In this document: positions 1-9,526 of the stretch, in pieces
Layout: each line of letters starts with the position of its first letter
How positions within the stretch are numbered: position 1 is the stretch's first letter
From: Phoronis ovalis
Lineage: Eukaryota; Phoronida; Phoronidae
Assembly: GCA_028565635.1 (NCBI GenBank)
Contig: JAOXYB010046503.1
Span: 1 to 12,269 of the forward strand
DNA length: 12,269 nt
Direction of reading: 5' to 3'
Translations under genes and position numbers: made by a program
The notes under the pieces: model-generated
The model's input: only the letters and a program-made list of their open reading frames with translations
The model's database searches: none
What the model was told of the DNA's origin: nothing

Positions 1-251
1 ATAGTTTTGAAGATATTTGGTGGAAAGAGTGACAGACAGACAGACAGATGGACACTCGAGATTTAGTAGTATAGATGGTATCCCACTGCAAAGTCAAATA
101 GCTTTTACTACATAATTAAAGTGTTTACTGGACATGAAGTAAGATTAAAATGAGTCAGACAACACTGTCACAGACTGCTATGTGTTCTTTTGTTACTCCC
201 TTTTTACTAAGAAGCTAAGTTCAATTGTTTTAATGTTTAATGTTCTTGTAG
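1..251 (+). other. RIOK1 intron, 3' part, with short GACA repeat
   Basis: This is non-coding DNA before the first visible RIOK1 exon. A short (GACA) tetranucleotide run of about four units lies at 31-48. The stretch ends with a T-rich tract and acceptor AG at 250-251. Confidence 0.7.
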
Positions 252-338
252 AATTTACCAGTCAAATATTCTGTGTCCAGAACCAGTTCTGTTACGAAGT
301 CATGTTCTTCTGATGGGTTTTATTGGCGAGGATGGGTG
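252..338 (+). CDS. RIOK1: RIOK1 exon a: hinge between kinase lobes
   Basis: The acceptor is ttcttgtag and the donor is gtaaga. One base completes the upstream codon, then 28 codons, then two bases (TG) that join the next exon's G to make Trp. It encodes the end of the N-lobe and the hinge, with conserved [11 protein letters not shown] and GFIGEDG. Bases 1-251 are intron. Confidence 0.92.
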
Positions 339-3300
339 GTAAGAATGTTTTTTTGATCACTATCTAATTGTTGGAAAAAAAATCTGAATAATCTTCAGTT
401 GTTTAGTTACAAGTTGGGACATTTTGTTCAAAAGGAAAAAATACTAATTACTAATTATCCCAACTTTTTAGTTGATCAATGGCGCTATTGCATAATATTT
501 CTGAAATTCCTCAAAAATGTGTAAAAACAGTAATTCAGTCTTTATATTCAAAGTGGTGAAGTTTAGTGAAGTTTAGTGAAGTATGGTGAAGTGCTACAGT
601 TTTGCTAAGACTTGCGTGTTTTACAGGCCTGCACCTAAGCTGAAAGATGTTGACATATCTGAGTCTAAGGCAAGAGAGCTGTATCTTAGCTGTGTGCACA
701 TGCTGAGAACATTGTACCAGGAGTGTAAGCTGGTACACGCTGATCTTAGTGAATTTAACATGCTGTAAGTCGTTGTCCTACCATTGATGTTCCTAACTAA
801 AAAACATTAAAGTATGAGGATTCTTTTACAAAGCATGGTTGCTCCAAGTTCTGCATATTATAAAAATTATGTCGCATGCCAAGGGTTTTGTAGATATAAA
901 AATGATGCCATTCTCTAGAAAATGCTGAAAATGGTTAAGCAGTCAATTAGAATTTAATTTTAGCATATATTTAATTCAGTTCCCTCATAAAGGGCAGAAA
1001 GCTTTAATGCTAATTTCTGATCGACTTCTGTGCAGTATGTGAAATCAAATGATCCAAAAGCTATTAAATAGATGAAAGCAAATTTTTTAACTTCAAAACA
1101 AATTTGATTGATATTTCAGGTATGAAAATGGTTTATTATATATGATAGATGTTTCCCAGTCTGTGGAACATGACCATCCTCATGCCCTAGAATTTTTGAG
1201 GAAAGATTGTGCAAATATAAATGGTAAGAACCTAGTATAAACAAATAGAAATGTGTGAGTTTCTTTTTTTTTATTCTTCTCCGAGTACAACTGTTAGTGA
1301 GGGAATTGCTGAGAAGTTGTAGAAATTTGAAAAGATTTTGTCATTTTATTGTTTTTTGTTACTTGCCGAAACATTTTAGGTAATTTACCATTCGTAATAA
1401 TGTTTTGTTGTTTCCTCAAAGAACGAAGCTTCAAAGTGTTTGAGGATGGCAAAGTATTATCCAGTAAAAATTTAAATCAGTTATTACTGCCAGTGTCCCA
1501 AGAGATTTACTATAAAAGGAAGAACCTTTGAGAACAGATATCAATTTAATAGAAAGTTCATCTACTAACTAAATTAATATAATAATTCATGTAATCTCTT
1601 CTGGGGATTTCTCCCTCGTAATATTAATAAACAGCAGGTAGTGTGTGTTTCACTTGTTATGTCAAGATATCTTATAAATTAACTTTATTTTGCATTTGCA
1701 CACAAAATAAAATGAATGCAACTGCTGTATTTATCCTGGGGGGAGAGTATCTTTGAGTAGGGTGTGGTAGAAATGTGTTAATTTTGTTGATGCAGCTTTT
1801 AAGGTAAATTAATTTTCTGCTGAATGTTAGACACATACCTTCCCAATTGATCTTTTATTTAACCATCAGAAATCATACACCTGCTTTACCACAGAAGCTG
1901 TAAATGCTGGTACCCAATTTTCATACGAAACTTTGTTGAAAAGGCAATCCATACTAACAGCACATCCCTATCAGCCCCCTATACACTCTAAGATAACGCC
2001 CAGGGTACTTCTATCAAGAAAAAGTATGAGATTAAAGTATAATAACTTATTTTGTATTTTTAAAAATATTTTGCAGATTTTTTCAAAAGGAAAGGAGTTT
2101 GTACGATGACCGTAAAAGAATTGTTTGACTTTGTAACAGATATCAGCATAACTTCAATAGAAAAGTATCTAGACAATGCTATGCAAATTACTGCTGACAG
2201 AACAATGAAAGATGTGTCTGAACAGGAAAAAGTAGATGAAGAAGTATGTATAATAGCTATTGAACTCTAATGGTACTTTTATTCAGAAATGTTAAAATCT
2301 GACTTTTCAGCTGTTAGCTGACTAGATAATACTGTCAGTGTCTAAAATTTTTATTTTGCGGTTGTCATTGTCTATGGAAATTTTGAAATTTTCGCGGCCT
2401 TTAAATATTGGTTTACAGTGTTTTTGTTGAATATTTTAGCTGTCTATTTTAGGTTTTCAAAAAATCTTATATTCCAAGAACATTGGATGAGGTGATTGAT
2501 GTTGAGAGAGATTTAAACAAAACACGACACGGAGACAATTGTGAGGTACATGGAATCTGTGCATTGTCATTTTCATGAAATTATTGCAATTGTATTTAAG
2601 TTTATATATCCAAATATTTCATCCCTTATTAAGTATTTCTATTTACACAAGCTATTATGTTTAATATAAAGTAATCACAAGTTTGCACATGTTATTATTT
2701 TTGTAAACAGGAAGCACAAATATAAGGTTTCTTTGTGTAAATTATTGTGTTTTGTAAATAGAACAATATTTATTCATACTGCCAAAGAAATGATTTTTAC
2801 ACCTAACTCTCAATGAGACCCTTAAAAATCATAAATTTAAATGATCCTTCATCAGGAAATAAACCAAATAATTTTTTTTTTTGAAAACCTGGCTTTAATA
2901 ATGCACTAAACCTCACTTTTCCCACTTTCTTGCTAGGAGTTTTAAAAGTGTAATTAATTAAAAATATGCATGTTGACTGTGTGTCATGCAGTAGCCACTG
3001 GCTTGGTAATTTTATCAGGAGCTGATAACGGTGTGGGATAAAACATGTCAGAAATTTATACGTAGTACATAAAATTGTTAGGGTATATGGTGTTACACCA
3101 TTTCATTGAACAGTGGTAAAACTTTATATTTTCTGCTTTCAGTTGTTATATCAAGTAGTGACTGGATTGAGAACAGAAACACCGAGAGGAGCCATAAATC
3201 CTTCTGGTGACCAGAATGAGGCCAAGGAAGATGATGAAGAGAATGATAGCGATTCAGATGATTGTTCAGAATCCAGTCTATCCGAGGAAGAATTAAAAAG

Positions 3301-4022
3301 AAAATACCAAAATACTGTTAGACCACGAAGTGAATCACCACACAGTAGAAAGGTAAGAAGAATTCTTGAAGTCAAATTCTTTTGTAGCTGTATGTAAAAA
3401 TGTCTGTATTTGCAACAAAGAGTGATGTCATGATATCATGATTTATTGCACTGACTGCCCTTCTGATGTATTGATAAATACAATTATACCAAATCATGTG
3501 ATCAACATTTTTTCTTTGATGCTATATTGTACTCCTTCTTCATACCCTGGAAGCATTGACTCTTATAGTTATAATCTTGTTTGGAAGGTGTAAACATTGA
3601 AAGTAAGTTTGTTTGTACTGTGGCTTATACTAATCTGTGTAACCCTGTCCACACTTGTGTGTCTAGTTACCCTGAAGTTTTCAACAATTCAGCCTTTCAT
3701 TATGAATTTTATTTTGGAAATAGACCATCAACTAATCGTAATGGTCAATATTTGCTGGACAATTTGCTATAACATTATATAGCAGCAGATTTCCTTGTTT
3801 GGACTTCTGCTATAATGATTATACAGCAGATTGTTACTTCCCATTTTTTTCATATTTTCCGTTTGTGGGTTTTGTAATAAATGGCTTATATAGCACCATT
3901 TCATTTGCTTGTAGGAGAGGAAAAAAGCTATAAAAGAGGCTAATTCAGAAAAGCGGAAAAATAAAGTGCCTAAACATGTGAAAAAGAGGAAAGAAAAGCT
4001 GGCAAGAAAGGGGAAAAGTTGA
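252..4022 (+). CDS. RIOK1: RIO1-family atypical serine kinase/ATPase, 3' part (seven exons)
   Basis: Joined exons 252-338, 627-764, 1120-1223, 2077-2243, 2453-2545, 3143-3352 and 3915-4022 keep one frame and give 301 residues plus a TGA stop; the first base completes a codon begun upstream. All six introns are GT-AG. The visible protein starts in the hinge region ([21 protein letters not shown]). It then has the RIO signature SESKAREL, the catalytic loop HADLSEFN (H at 736-738, catalytic D at 742-744, metal-binding N at 757-759), and the metal-binding Asp of [19 protein letters not shown] (D at 1148-1150), the residue that becomes phospho-Asp in the RIO ATPase cycle. An acidic serine-rich tail and the basic C-terminus [13 protein letters not shown] match metazoan RIOK1 and distinguish it from RIOK2 and RIOK3. 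Known role: cytoplasmic maturation of the pre-40S subunit; in vertebrates it also serves as a PRMT5 adaptor. The P-loop and N-lobe lie outside the window. All catalytic residues that should be here are present, so the gene looks functional. Confidence 0.96.
551..590 (+). repeat. 10-bp tandem repeat, four units, in RIOK1 intron
   Basis: Four consecutive 10-base units near the consensus GTTTAGTGAA (551-560, 561-570, 571-580, 581-590). Units two and three are identical; the outer two differ at a few bases. The array lies within the intron 339-626, about 36 bases before the acceptor of the catalytic-loop exon. Confidence 0.85.
627..764 (+). CDS. RIOK1: RIOK1 exon b: catalytic loop
   Basis: The acceptor is gttttacag and the donor is CT|gtaagt. 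It encodes [18 protein letters not shown] and then the catalytic loop [11 protein letters not shown]. The exon is 138 bases: one base closing Trp, 45 codons, and two bases of a Leu codon completed at 1120. Confidence 0.95.
765..1119 (+). other. RIOK1 intron between exons b and c
   Basis: A 355-base GT-AG intron that splits a Leu codon. It is AT-rich, and I see no embedded gene or repeat. Confidence 0.85.
1120..1223 (+). CDS. RIOK1: RIOK1 exon c: metal-binding Asp segment
   Basis: The acceptor is atatttcag and the donor is gtaaga. It encodes [20 protein letters not shown] and continues to the Asn-Ile-Asn before the split Asp codon. The Asp of MIDVSQ corresponds to the DFG-equivalent metal ligand in RIO kinases. 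This is one of the most conserved stretches of the protein. Confidence 0.95.
1224..2076 (+). other. RIOK1 intron between exons c and d
   Basis: The largest visible RIOK1 intron (853 bases, GT-AG) splits an Asp codon after its first base. A 60-codon open frame at 1349-1531 resembles no RIOK1 segment or known domain and is most likely chance. Several T-rich runs occur; I recognise no repeat. Confidence 0.85.
2077..2243 (+). CDS. RIOK1: RIOK1 exon d: C-lobe helices
   Basis: The acceptor is ttttgcag and the donor is gtatgt. The first two bases finish an Asp codon (G|AT) and 55 codons follow. It encodes [20 protein letters not shown] and a helical segment ending KVDEE, matching the RIOK1 block NDFF...MTV.ELF.FVTD and the later VDEEVFK junction. 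Confidence 0.93.
2453..2545 (+). CDS. RIOK1: RIOK1 exon e: [12 protein letters not shown] segment
   Basis: The acceptor is tctattttag and the donor is gtacat. It has 31 codons in phase 0 at both ends. [20 protein letters not shown] matches the conserved VFKRAYIPRTLNEV.N.ERD segment of RIOK1. The remainder, up to Cys-Glu, is poorly conserved linker. Confidence 0.9.
2546..3142 (+). other. RIOK1 intron between exons e and f
   Basis: A 597-base GT-AG phase-0 intron, very AT-rich, with a run of ten or more T near 2873-2882. No embedded gene or clear repeat is visible. Confidence 0.85.
3143..3352 (+). CDS. RIOK1: RIOK1 exon f: YQ.VTGL motif and acidic tail
   Basis: The acceptor is ctgctttcag and the donor is gtaaga. 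It has 70 codons in phase 0. It opens with [12 protein letters not shown] (human LYQTVTGLK) and continues into an acidic serine-rich linker containing [12 protein letters not shown] and SESSLSEEE. That stretch has many S/T-x-x-D/E sites typical of CK2 targets; phosphorylation is inference. Confidence 0.92.
3353..3914 (+). other. RIOK1 intron between exon f and terminal exon
   Basis: A 562-base GT-AG phase-0 intron. It contains a perfect 14-base palindrome TCATGATATCATGA at 3428-3441. Two overlapping short open frames near 3581-3782 have no recognisable similarity and look like chance. Confidence 0.85.
3915..4022 (+). CDS. RIOK1: RIOK1 terminal exon: basic C-terminus
   Basis: The acceptor is tgcttgtag. 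It has 35 codons and TGA at 4020-4022. It encodes a Lys/Arg-rich tail including [16 protein letters not shown], nearly identical to the vertebrate RIOK1 C-terminus, which fixes both identity and gene end. In vertebrates the basic tail is involved in pre-40S association. Confidence 0.94.
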   Translation, partial: ERKKAIKEANSEKRKNKVPKHVKKRKEKLARKGKS

Positions 4023-5390
4023 ACATATGTCAGTAGGAATTACAAACCAGAACGTTTTGATACATGCACAGTTGATGTAACATACATACATTATCGGCAG
4101 ATCTTAAAAAATTGAAACCAGTTTTGCTAGAATTCCAATGCTTCATCGATATTTTACACACATTTGCCCCATGGATATAAAAAAATATACAAAATATTGA
4201 AGTGTGAGAAGTTTCTACAAATACTGTTCAAGTGTATGTATCTACGAGTGTCAATGTTGGAAAATGTGTCTGTAATATTAAAAAACAGGTATAAAATGTT
4301 TTTGTTTTTTGTGCATGTTATTGGGATAAACAGGAGGACTGACTAATTCAGCAAGTTATCTGCAATTCAATATTATAGATTGAAGTAAATTCATCTAACA
4401 TACACATTCTAATAAAAAGTCACTGCATAAGTAACAAGGATAGTGACGTAGGGTGCCGTTTGAGTTCTTGAAAATTTTTATTAGAAGGTTATTTGGTTTC
4501 GTAAGTTGCTTTGGATAATTTTCCAAAGAAATCGTTAAAATTACTGAAAATTTGAGCATAAAATCTGTATATTTCAAATAAAATATGATTAGAAATGCAT
4601 GTCTGACTATCTTATTATTTAATTAACCTAGGATAAACCAAATGCTATGTAGTATATAGCTGCACATGCTATCGGATATGGATGGCTATCTGACAAATCA
4701 GATGGCTTTACCCACAGATTTTACACAAAGTACGAAACCACTTACTACGCTTACAACATGTGACACTTATGTGGTCTACCACCAAGGTGTTTTGCATGAT
4801 ACATAACAGGCATAACAGTAACACTATAAAATTGATGATCGATGCATGGTTCTTGCATATATAAGTGTCTATTTTAGCTAAACTAGTTAGTACTAAGTGT
4901 ATTGGGAATAAAATATGATAATTAACAAGAGGTGCCAAAACATCTATTAAAAGTTATTAATACTGTGAACTTAGATTTATGTGCTTATGTTCTCTAGTAA
5001 ATAGTACATTCTCACACATTAAGTATCATATGCTATATGGTATATATAGTCAAGTTTACTAAAATTTCTGTACTGCATCAAGCCTGATATAAGCCAAGGT
5101 CAGGTCAAAAGCATGTGGGAGACTTGTGTTTTATTGATTCATTTGTATATATAAGTATGAAAATTAGTGGTGACTTGGTATGTCTGTGTTAACAAAAGTC
5201 ACATGGTCAGCAATACTGAAAGCTGAGCTGTGCAATGTATCCAGGTTATAGACTTATATGTCTGCTCAGCCTGACCTATATTTCAATTAAATTTATGAAT
5301 ATAAGATCTCAAGTAGGTTTGTTTAGAAGTTAATCATCCTTATAGCACCTTTGATTAAATTAGTTGTGCTGTGTTACACCTTTGGACAGA
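4023..5390. other. RIOK1 3' UTR and intergenic DNA without a supported gene
   Basis: AT-rich DNA after the RIOK1 stop. Short open frames on both strands (for example near 4164-4346, 4395-4577 and 4708-4938) lack recognisable domains and splice-linked continuation. The first few hundred bases are probably RIOK1 3' UTR. No repeat or RNA gene is evident. Confidence 0.6.
4277..4282 (+). promoter_or_regulatory. Candidate RIOK1 poly(A) signal (ATTAAA), with alternatives downstream
   Basis: ATTAAA lies 255 bases after the stop codon and is followed about 20-40 bases later by a T/GT-rich stretch (4300-4320), as expected for a cleavage site. Other plausible hexamers are AATAAA at 4411-4416 (followed by GT-rich DNA near 4447-4465), 4577-4582 and 4907-4912. 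Which is used cannot be decided from sequence. Confidence 0.4.
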
Positions 5391-6002
5391 TTAAGGGGCA
5401 GGACAAGTTATATTCACACTTGACACTTTGATTCAAATTTTGGGTAATTTAGTGAAAAAATAGATAAAAGTATACATTTTTGGTAAGCTATTAACTTAAG
5501 GATTATGGAAAATCCTTTTACTTCTGCAAGTACTACAAAGCTAAAATTTGGCCAGAATTAACTTCCAAGGGCTTCCAACTAGTTCTCATATGTTATGCTT
5601 CTAAAGATATGAGTGTCAGGAAAAAGTAAAAGAATTCTGCCAGTTGAACTTTGGAAAGTCCATATTTTTTTAATGATACAAAATTTTCAAAATCCGATAT
5701 ATGCTTTTGGAGATCTCTATTTAAAGTTAATTTGGCCAAGTTTCAACTTAAGTTGTATCTGCAGGTATGTTGGACTTATATTTTTTGAAGTTTACATGTT
5801 GAAAAACGTGAGTTTTTGCCCAAAATGGCCTTCTTAGTTATTACATAATCATGTGATAGATAAGTCAAGTTACTTTTCATAATCCTTAAATACCTTTTTT
5901 AAAATGTGTACTTTTATTAGTCTAGTTTTTCATTAAACCATCCAAAATTCAACTCAAAATGTAAAGTGAACAAGCTGTCCTGAATGGGTCCAGCCCCCTT
6001 AA
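5391..6002. mobile_element. TTAA-bounded foldback / MITE-like inverted-repeat element
   Basis: The left arm from 5391 and the reverse complement of the right arm ending at 6002 match along most of their length with gaps. Both begin TTAAGGGG(G)C(A/T)GGAC. Both then share a CAGGACA.(C/G)TT..TTCAC block and an AATTTTGG.T..TTTA.TGAAAAA block. A (A)AAAGTA(T/C)ACATTTT block follows, then TTAAGGATTATG at about 5498 on the left and its complement ending near 5890 on the right. Matching resumes inside at 5541-5562 against 5725-5746 (TTTGGCCAGAATTAA against TTGGCCAAATTAA). The right arm has about 80-110 extra bases. There is no coding capacity for a transposase, so it would be non-autonomous. TTAA at both outer edges is the target-site choice of piggyBac-type elements, but the GGGG terminus is not the usual piggyBac end. 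Superfamily assignment is open; the inverted structure itself is seen directly. Confidence 0.7.
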
Positions 6003-8383
6003 GGATTTTATAGAATATTATAAATTCCAAACCAATTATAGCCTTCTCATGCGTGCTGTTCCAGTCTCCCCCAAATTAAAAATAGCTGGTATATTTAGAA
6101 TTTTTTCCTGCCGATATGGATAGAATATATTATAATACATGTACACAAATTTCTTTTTCTATAACATTGTTTCCTGATTTTTTAAAGTCAGATAAACCTT
6201 TATTTGTAGTGCAATTGATTAGTTTGCACCAGTATATAATCAACAAGTGGGGGGTAAAGCCATTGGTGGAATAGCCATTAGAAGACCATCCCACACAACT
6301 TGCAGACATGTTCACTAACAAACAATCCTGCAGAATCCAATCACAGTGCATAGTTTGAATTGTGGGGGTTGCAGTGACATTCGGTGACCTTGAACAACAA
6401 TGTCACATTGTCTTGATTTCCTTATCCACACCCAGTAGTTTGAGTAGTTCAACTAAATGGAAAATCCAATACTTTCAACAATGCATGTGATTTCAGATTT
6501 AAAAAAATAAAACACATCTTTAATACCACATTCCACTTTATTAATAATAATTTCACTACAACATAAGTCAAAAGTTTGAACTCATATTCTATTGTATGCG
6601 TATACTAATAAGTATTAATAATAATAAATGTATAGAAAATGTTTAGGTGAAAATAAAACTTTAGAAAATATCTTCTACATTCTTTGTTAAGCATCAGATC
6701 CAAAATGTAAAATTTCCAACACAGTATATTTGTATAAAGTCTATTGAAACTAATTGTGAAGCCTGCTAAAATATTACACAAAATATTACACACAGTTTCA
6801 GTTTCTAGAGTATTTAGTAGAGGTTATTAATATAGAGTACCCTCTCTGTATCCAGTAAGAAAAATTCTACAGATTTCCTACACAGTTATAAATTGGACAT
6901 AAAACAGCAAATTACTGCTTACATCAAAGGATCCCACACAGTAAGTTGCCATGTTAGAAACACAAGAATGCCAAACACACTGAGAGCACAAAAATAAAAC
7001 CTTTAAACTCAACAGTTGTGGCAAGGTCAACTTACAATAGCTAGCTAACAGCCATGAACAGCAGCATATCAATACATCCTACCCAAATCATGACAGACTT
7101 TAATTACCAGGCCATAAAGATTGTCAGCACACATTAATAAGGTGCATCAAAGAAACCCAGATCATTTCTATAAGTACACACAAACAAAATAAATGCTTTG
7201 AAAAGGTGAACTAAGAGATGTATTAGTTTTCCTGAGATTTATAACTGATAGGGTCATCTTTAAGATGTTGCTCGTTTTTTAAGGAAAGAATTTTTTTGTA
7301 AATCCTTACTGAAAAAATCCTTGACCTACTAACCCACCCCACTTGGGTATGAGCCTGCAACAACAAACAAACAGTTCTTTGGGAGGCCCAGAGGTTTGTA
7401 ATTACAATAAAACACCTGATCACCAATTTCAAATGATAAAACTGATGATCTTAGCAGATCTTTTCTTTAAAGTATGGTTAATAGTAGTGAAATAAGTAGT
7501 ATATAAACATAAAGCAAATATGGAACAAGTGTTTCATCAATGTACCAAATACCAGACCCTAATATCATCAGAATATTATGCAGCCTTCCCTAAGAAACCT
7601 TATGTAGGTGTTTAAAGCTATGCTTAGTTTAACAATGACAAAGCTAAATAAACAATGACTTTAATAACCAAACATATAGGTATATAAAGGAGCAAGAATC
7701 GAGACATTTCATGTATGCTAATAATCTATAAAAAAATATCAGAGTACATGTAGTATTAATAAGATCAATTACTGTAGCTTGCAAAATTTTAGCAACAGGT
7801 GTTCTGCTGCGTCAATACATTACCACTTAGTAATTCAAATTCAGAAATAATTTTATAATCTGATGGTTTAAACTATATAATAAATCAAAGGCACTATGCA
7901 CGAGTATGAAAGTCCAATCTGATCGATATGTTGTTCAACAAAACTTGTCACGAAGACCAAGAAAATATTCCAAAATTAATCTCTGAAGGCAAAACGAATC
8001 TAAAAGGCACAATCTATATTTCTTCCACCAGTACGAGATCTTTACTCCACCATATTAAAGCATCCAGATCATTACTCCATAGTATAGAGTATACTTAAAA
8101 GTATCAGCGACAGAAAGTTCATCAGTAATAGGATAACTCACGTTTGTTGCAGTTCGTTAATCAAGCAATGCAAGGCCCATTTTTTACAAGTTTTAATTAC
8201 TCTTTTCTCACCCGTACATATTAAGCAATTTCCAATTGATATACTAGTCATTTTATATGTAGTACTTTTAAGTCTCAGTATTTCGTTAATTGATGAATCA
8301 CACCGAGCCATGATTTAAATTGTAGATATCATTCTTGTTCTACGGGTAAAGGTTATATGCTTGGCACAGTACAGATTTGAAGT
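6003..8383. other. Intergenic DNA; possible 3' UTR of the minus-strand gene at its right end
   Basis: No gene is supported in this 2.4 kb. Short minus-strand frames (6130-6351, 6605-6793, 6878-7072, 7223-7432) have no recognised domain. A faint plus-strand similarity to the end of copia-type pol lies at about 6200-6335. ATTA-rich simple sequence occurs near 6540-6550 and 6610-6628. The part closest to 8383 is probably the 3' UTR of the PLAC8-like gene; its extent cannot be fixed. Confidence 0.5.
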
Positions 8384-8388
8384 TTATT
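8383..8388 (-). promoter_or_regulatory. AATAAA overlapping the PLAC8-like stop codon
   Basis: Read on the minus strand, the end of the gene is GAATAAA: the last Glu codon, the TAA stop and one further A form a perfect AATAAA. Use as the sole poly(A) signal would leave almost no 3' UTR. A variant hexamer ATTAAA lies further down at 8192-8197 (minus strand) and may be used instead. Confidence 0.3.
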
Positions 8389-8719
8389 CTCTAGCCATGC
8401 TCTGCGCCTGGGGACCGCCTCCGGGTCGAATTTCATTTGCTTCTTGTACTACAGTACAAAGATAACAGCACCAGACTAGTAAGATGTCGTTAATCAAACT
8501 TCCTTGAATACCTTTCTGCTCACGGATTTTACCACGAATTGAGGCACGGAACCAAATGTTGGCCAAAGGAACCAGCTGCGAGAGGCCGCACAAAAGACAA
8601 TCGTCGCCGACCGCCTCAGCATTCTTTCCAAACGTGTAGCAAGGTATAAAATATGATATTACGCATACTCCAATGTTGCTGAAGCATCCACACAAACCAT
8701 TCTGCCATTCGCTAGACAT
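8384..8719 (-). CDS. PLAC8 / cornifelin-family cysteine-rich protein, single exon
   Basis: An intact 111-residue frame. It shows the PLAC8 domain in order: W5 with GLCGCF at 8-13, Cys19 and Pro-Cys at 26-27 (family pattern C...CPC), and GKNAEAVGDDC at 31-41. Then come LCGL at 43-46, FRASIRGKIREQKGIQGS at 57-74, and the second cysteine cluster CCYLC at 84-88 followed by VVQEANEI. These match invertebrate cornifelin-homolog/PLAC8 proteins closely, and the length is usual for the family. Residues near 16-27 and 76-91 are hydrophobic and could be membrane-associated; plant relatives act in cell-number control and metal transport, and vertebrate PLAC8 has context-dependent roles, so the function here is undetermined. 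The start is the first ATG after an in-frame TGA (8810-8812, minus strand) and has A at -3. The family often expands in molluscs, so I give no symbol. Confidence 0.9.
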   Translation of the reverse strand: MSSEWQNGLCGCFSNIGVCVISYFIPCYTFGKNAEAVGDDCLLCGLSQLVPLANIWFRASIRGKIREQKGIQGSLINDILLVWCCYLCTVVQEANEIRPGGGPQAQSMARE

Positions 8720-9526
8720 TTTGAAGCAATATTCTACGTCCTCAAAACGAAATCCAAAAAGTGATCCGGTTCGACTCTGTTCAGTACAAGAAGCGGTTAC
8801 ATGGGTGTGTCAGAAAATCCTAATATTGATGAAAGGGGGTGGAAGGTAGAACATTCACGCTTTACTATGCTGCGTAACCTTTATTATTAATATTTCTGTA
8901 AATACACTGAGTAATAGTATATAATTTGAAGTACATATACACATATGCAGTGTTGTACAGAACAAAAAGGGAAGTTACTTCTTCATATTACAAAAATTTC
9001 CCCTAAGCAATATAGACTAGTCAGAATCAGCAACAAGTTCCTGGTCTTTTGTTGATCGCTTTTACAATCCTTCATCAATATTTTAAGATGCATTTATTAA
9101 CTCAAATATTGTTGTTATTCTGCATGCTTGGATCCTTTATCTGCAGTTAATCATTTATCAGAATTTAACAGATAACATTTTTGCAATCAAGGCGTGACGT
9201 AACATATATTTAGCTGTAGATACTTTGTAAAAATTAAACCGTTTTTGAAAATACTACATCCGATAGTAAAAGTTATGCTCGCTATATTAAAACAAATCAT
9301 AAAATCTTGTAACACTTACAGTTATTTGAGCTTAACTCTGAAATTATAAATCAATGTTGAGTTCTATGTTTGGCTGCAGATCATACCTAATTCCGGAAAT
9401 CAGTGACAACTCACCAAATTAATTGTTGTAGAATATTTTACTTTTTTTTATAGAAACTTTACTTAGTCTCTGTTCAATTTATCATAAACAACTGTATAGA
9501 ACAGGTTCAATCCTCAAACTTCAAGA
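8720..9526. promoter_or_regulatory. Divergent intergenic region between PLAC8-like and ARFGAP1
   Basis: About 0.8 kb separates the two start codons, which point away from each other, so both promoters and 5' UTRs should lie here unless upstream non-coding exons exist. In-frame stops close to each ATG (8810-8812 on minus, 9497-9499 on plus) limit the coding starts. A TATATAA string at 8918-8924 is about 200 bases upstream of the PLAC8-like ATG, but the region is so AT-rich that it is weak evidence. No coding sequence or repeat is visible. Confidence 0.5.

Noticed and set aside
1349-1531. 60-residue open frame in RIOK1 intron
   Set aside because: It matches no RIOK1 segment and no domain I recognise. 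The exons on either side join in frame without it, and such lengths arise by chance in AT-rich DNA.
3428-3441. Perfect 14-base palindrome TCATGATATCATGA
   Set aside because: It is a single copy in an AT-rich intron with no associated feature.
3421-3475. Possible intronic C/D-box snoRNA (GTGATGT, then CTGA)
   Set aside because: The C box is imperfect, the C-to-D spacing is too short, and no terminal stem is visible.
3581-3782. Two overlapping open frames in the last RIOK1 intron
   Set aside because: They lie in different frames with no recognisable motif, and neither is linked to a conserved exon.
5613-5837. 74-residue open frame inside the foldback element
   Set aside because: It lies over the centre and right arm of the palindrome and has no transposase motif, so it is not a gene.
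6385-6393. TGACCTTGA, a nuclear-receptor extended half-site; similar strings near 5097 and 7022
   Set aside because: Strings this short are expected by chance in 12 kb, and none is near a mapped promoter.
7320-7395. Possible SINE-like tRNA-derived segment on the minus strand
   Set aside because: The B-box-like string is degenerate, no A box was found, and there is no clear tail or target duplication.
8766-8790. GGTTCGACTC resembling a Pol III B box or tRNA T-loop
   Set aside because: The flanking bases do not pair as a T-arm, and no matching A box or acceptor stem lies at the proper distance.
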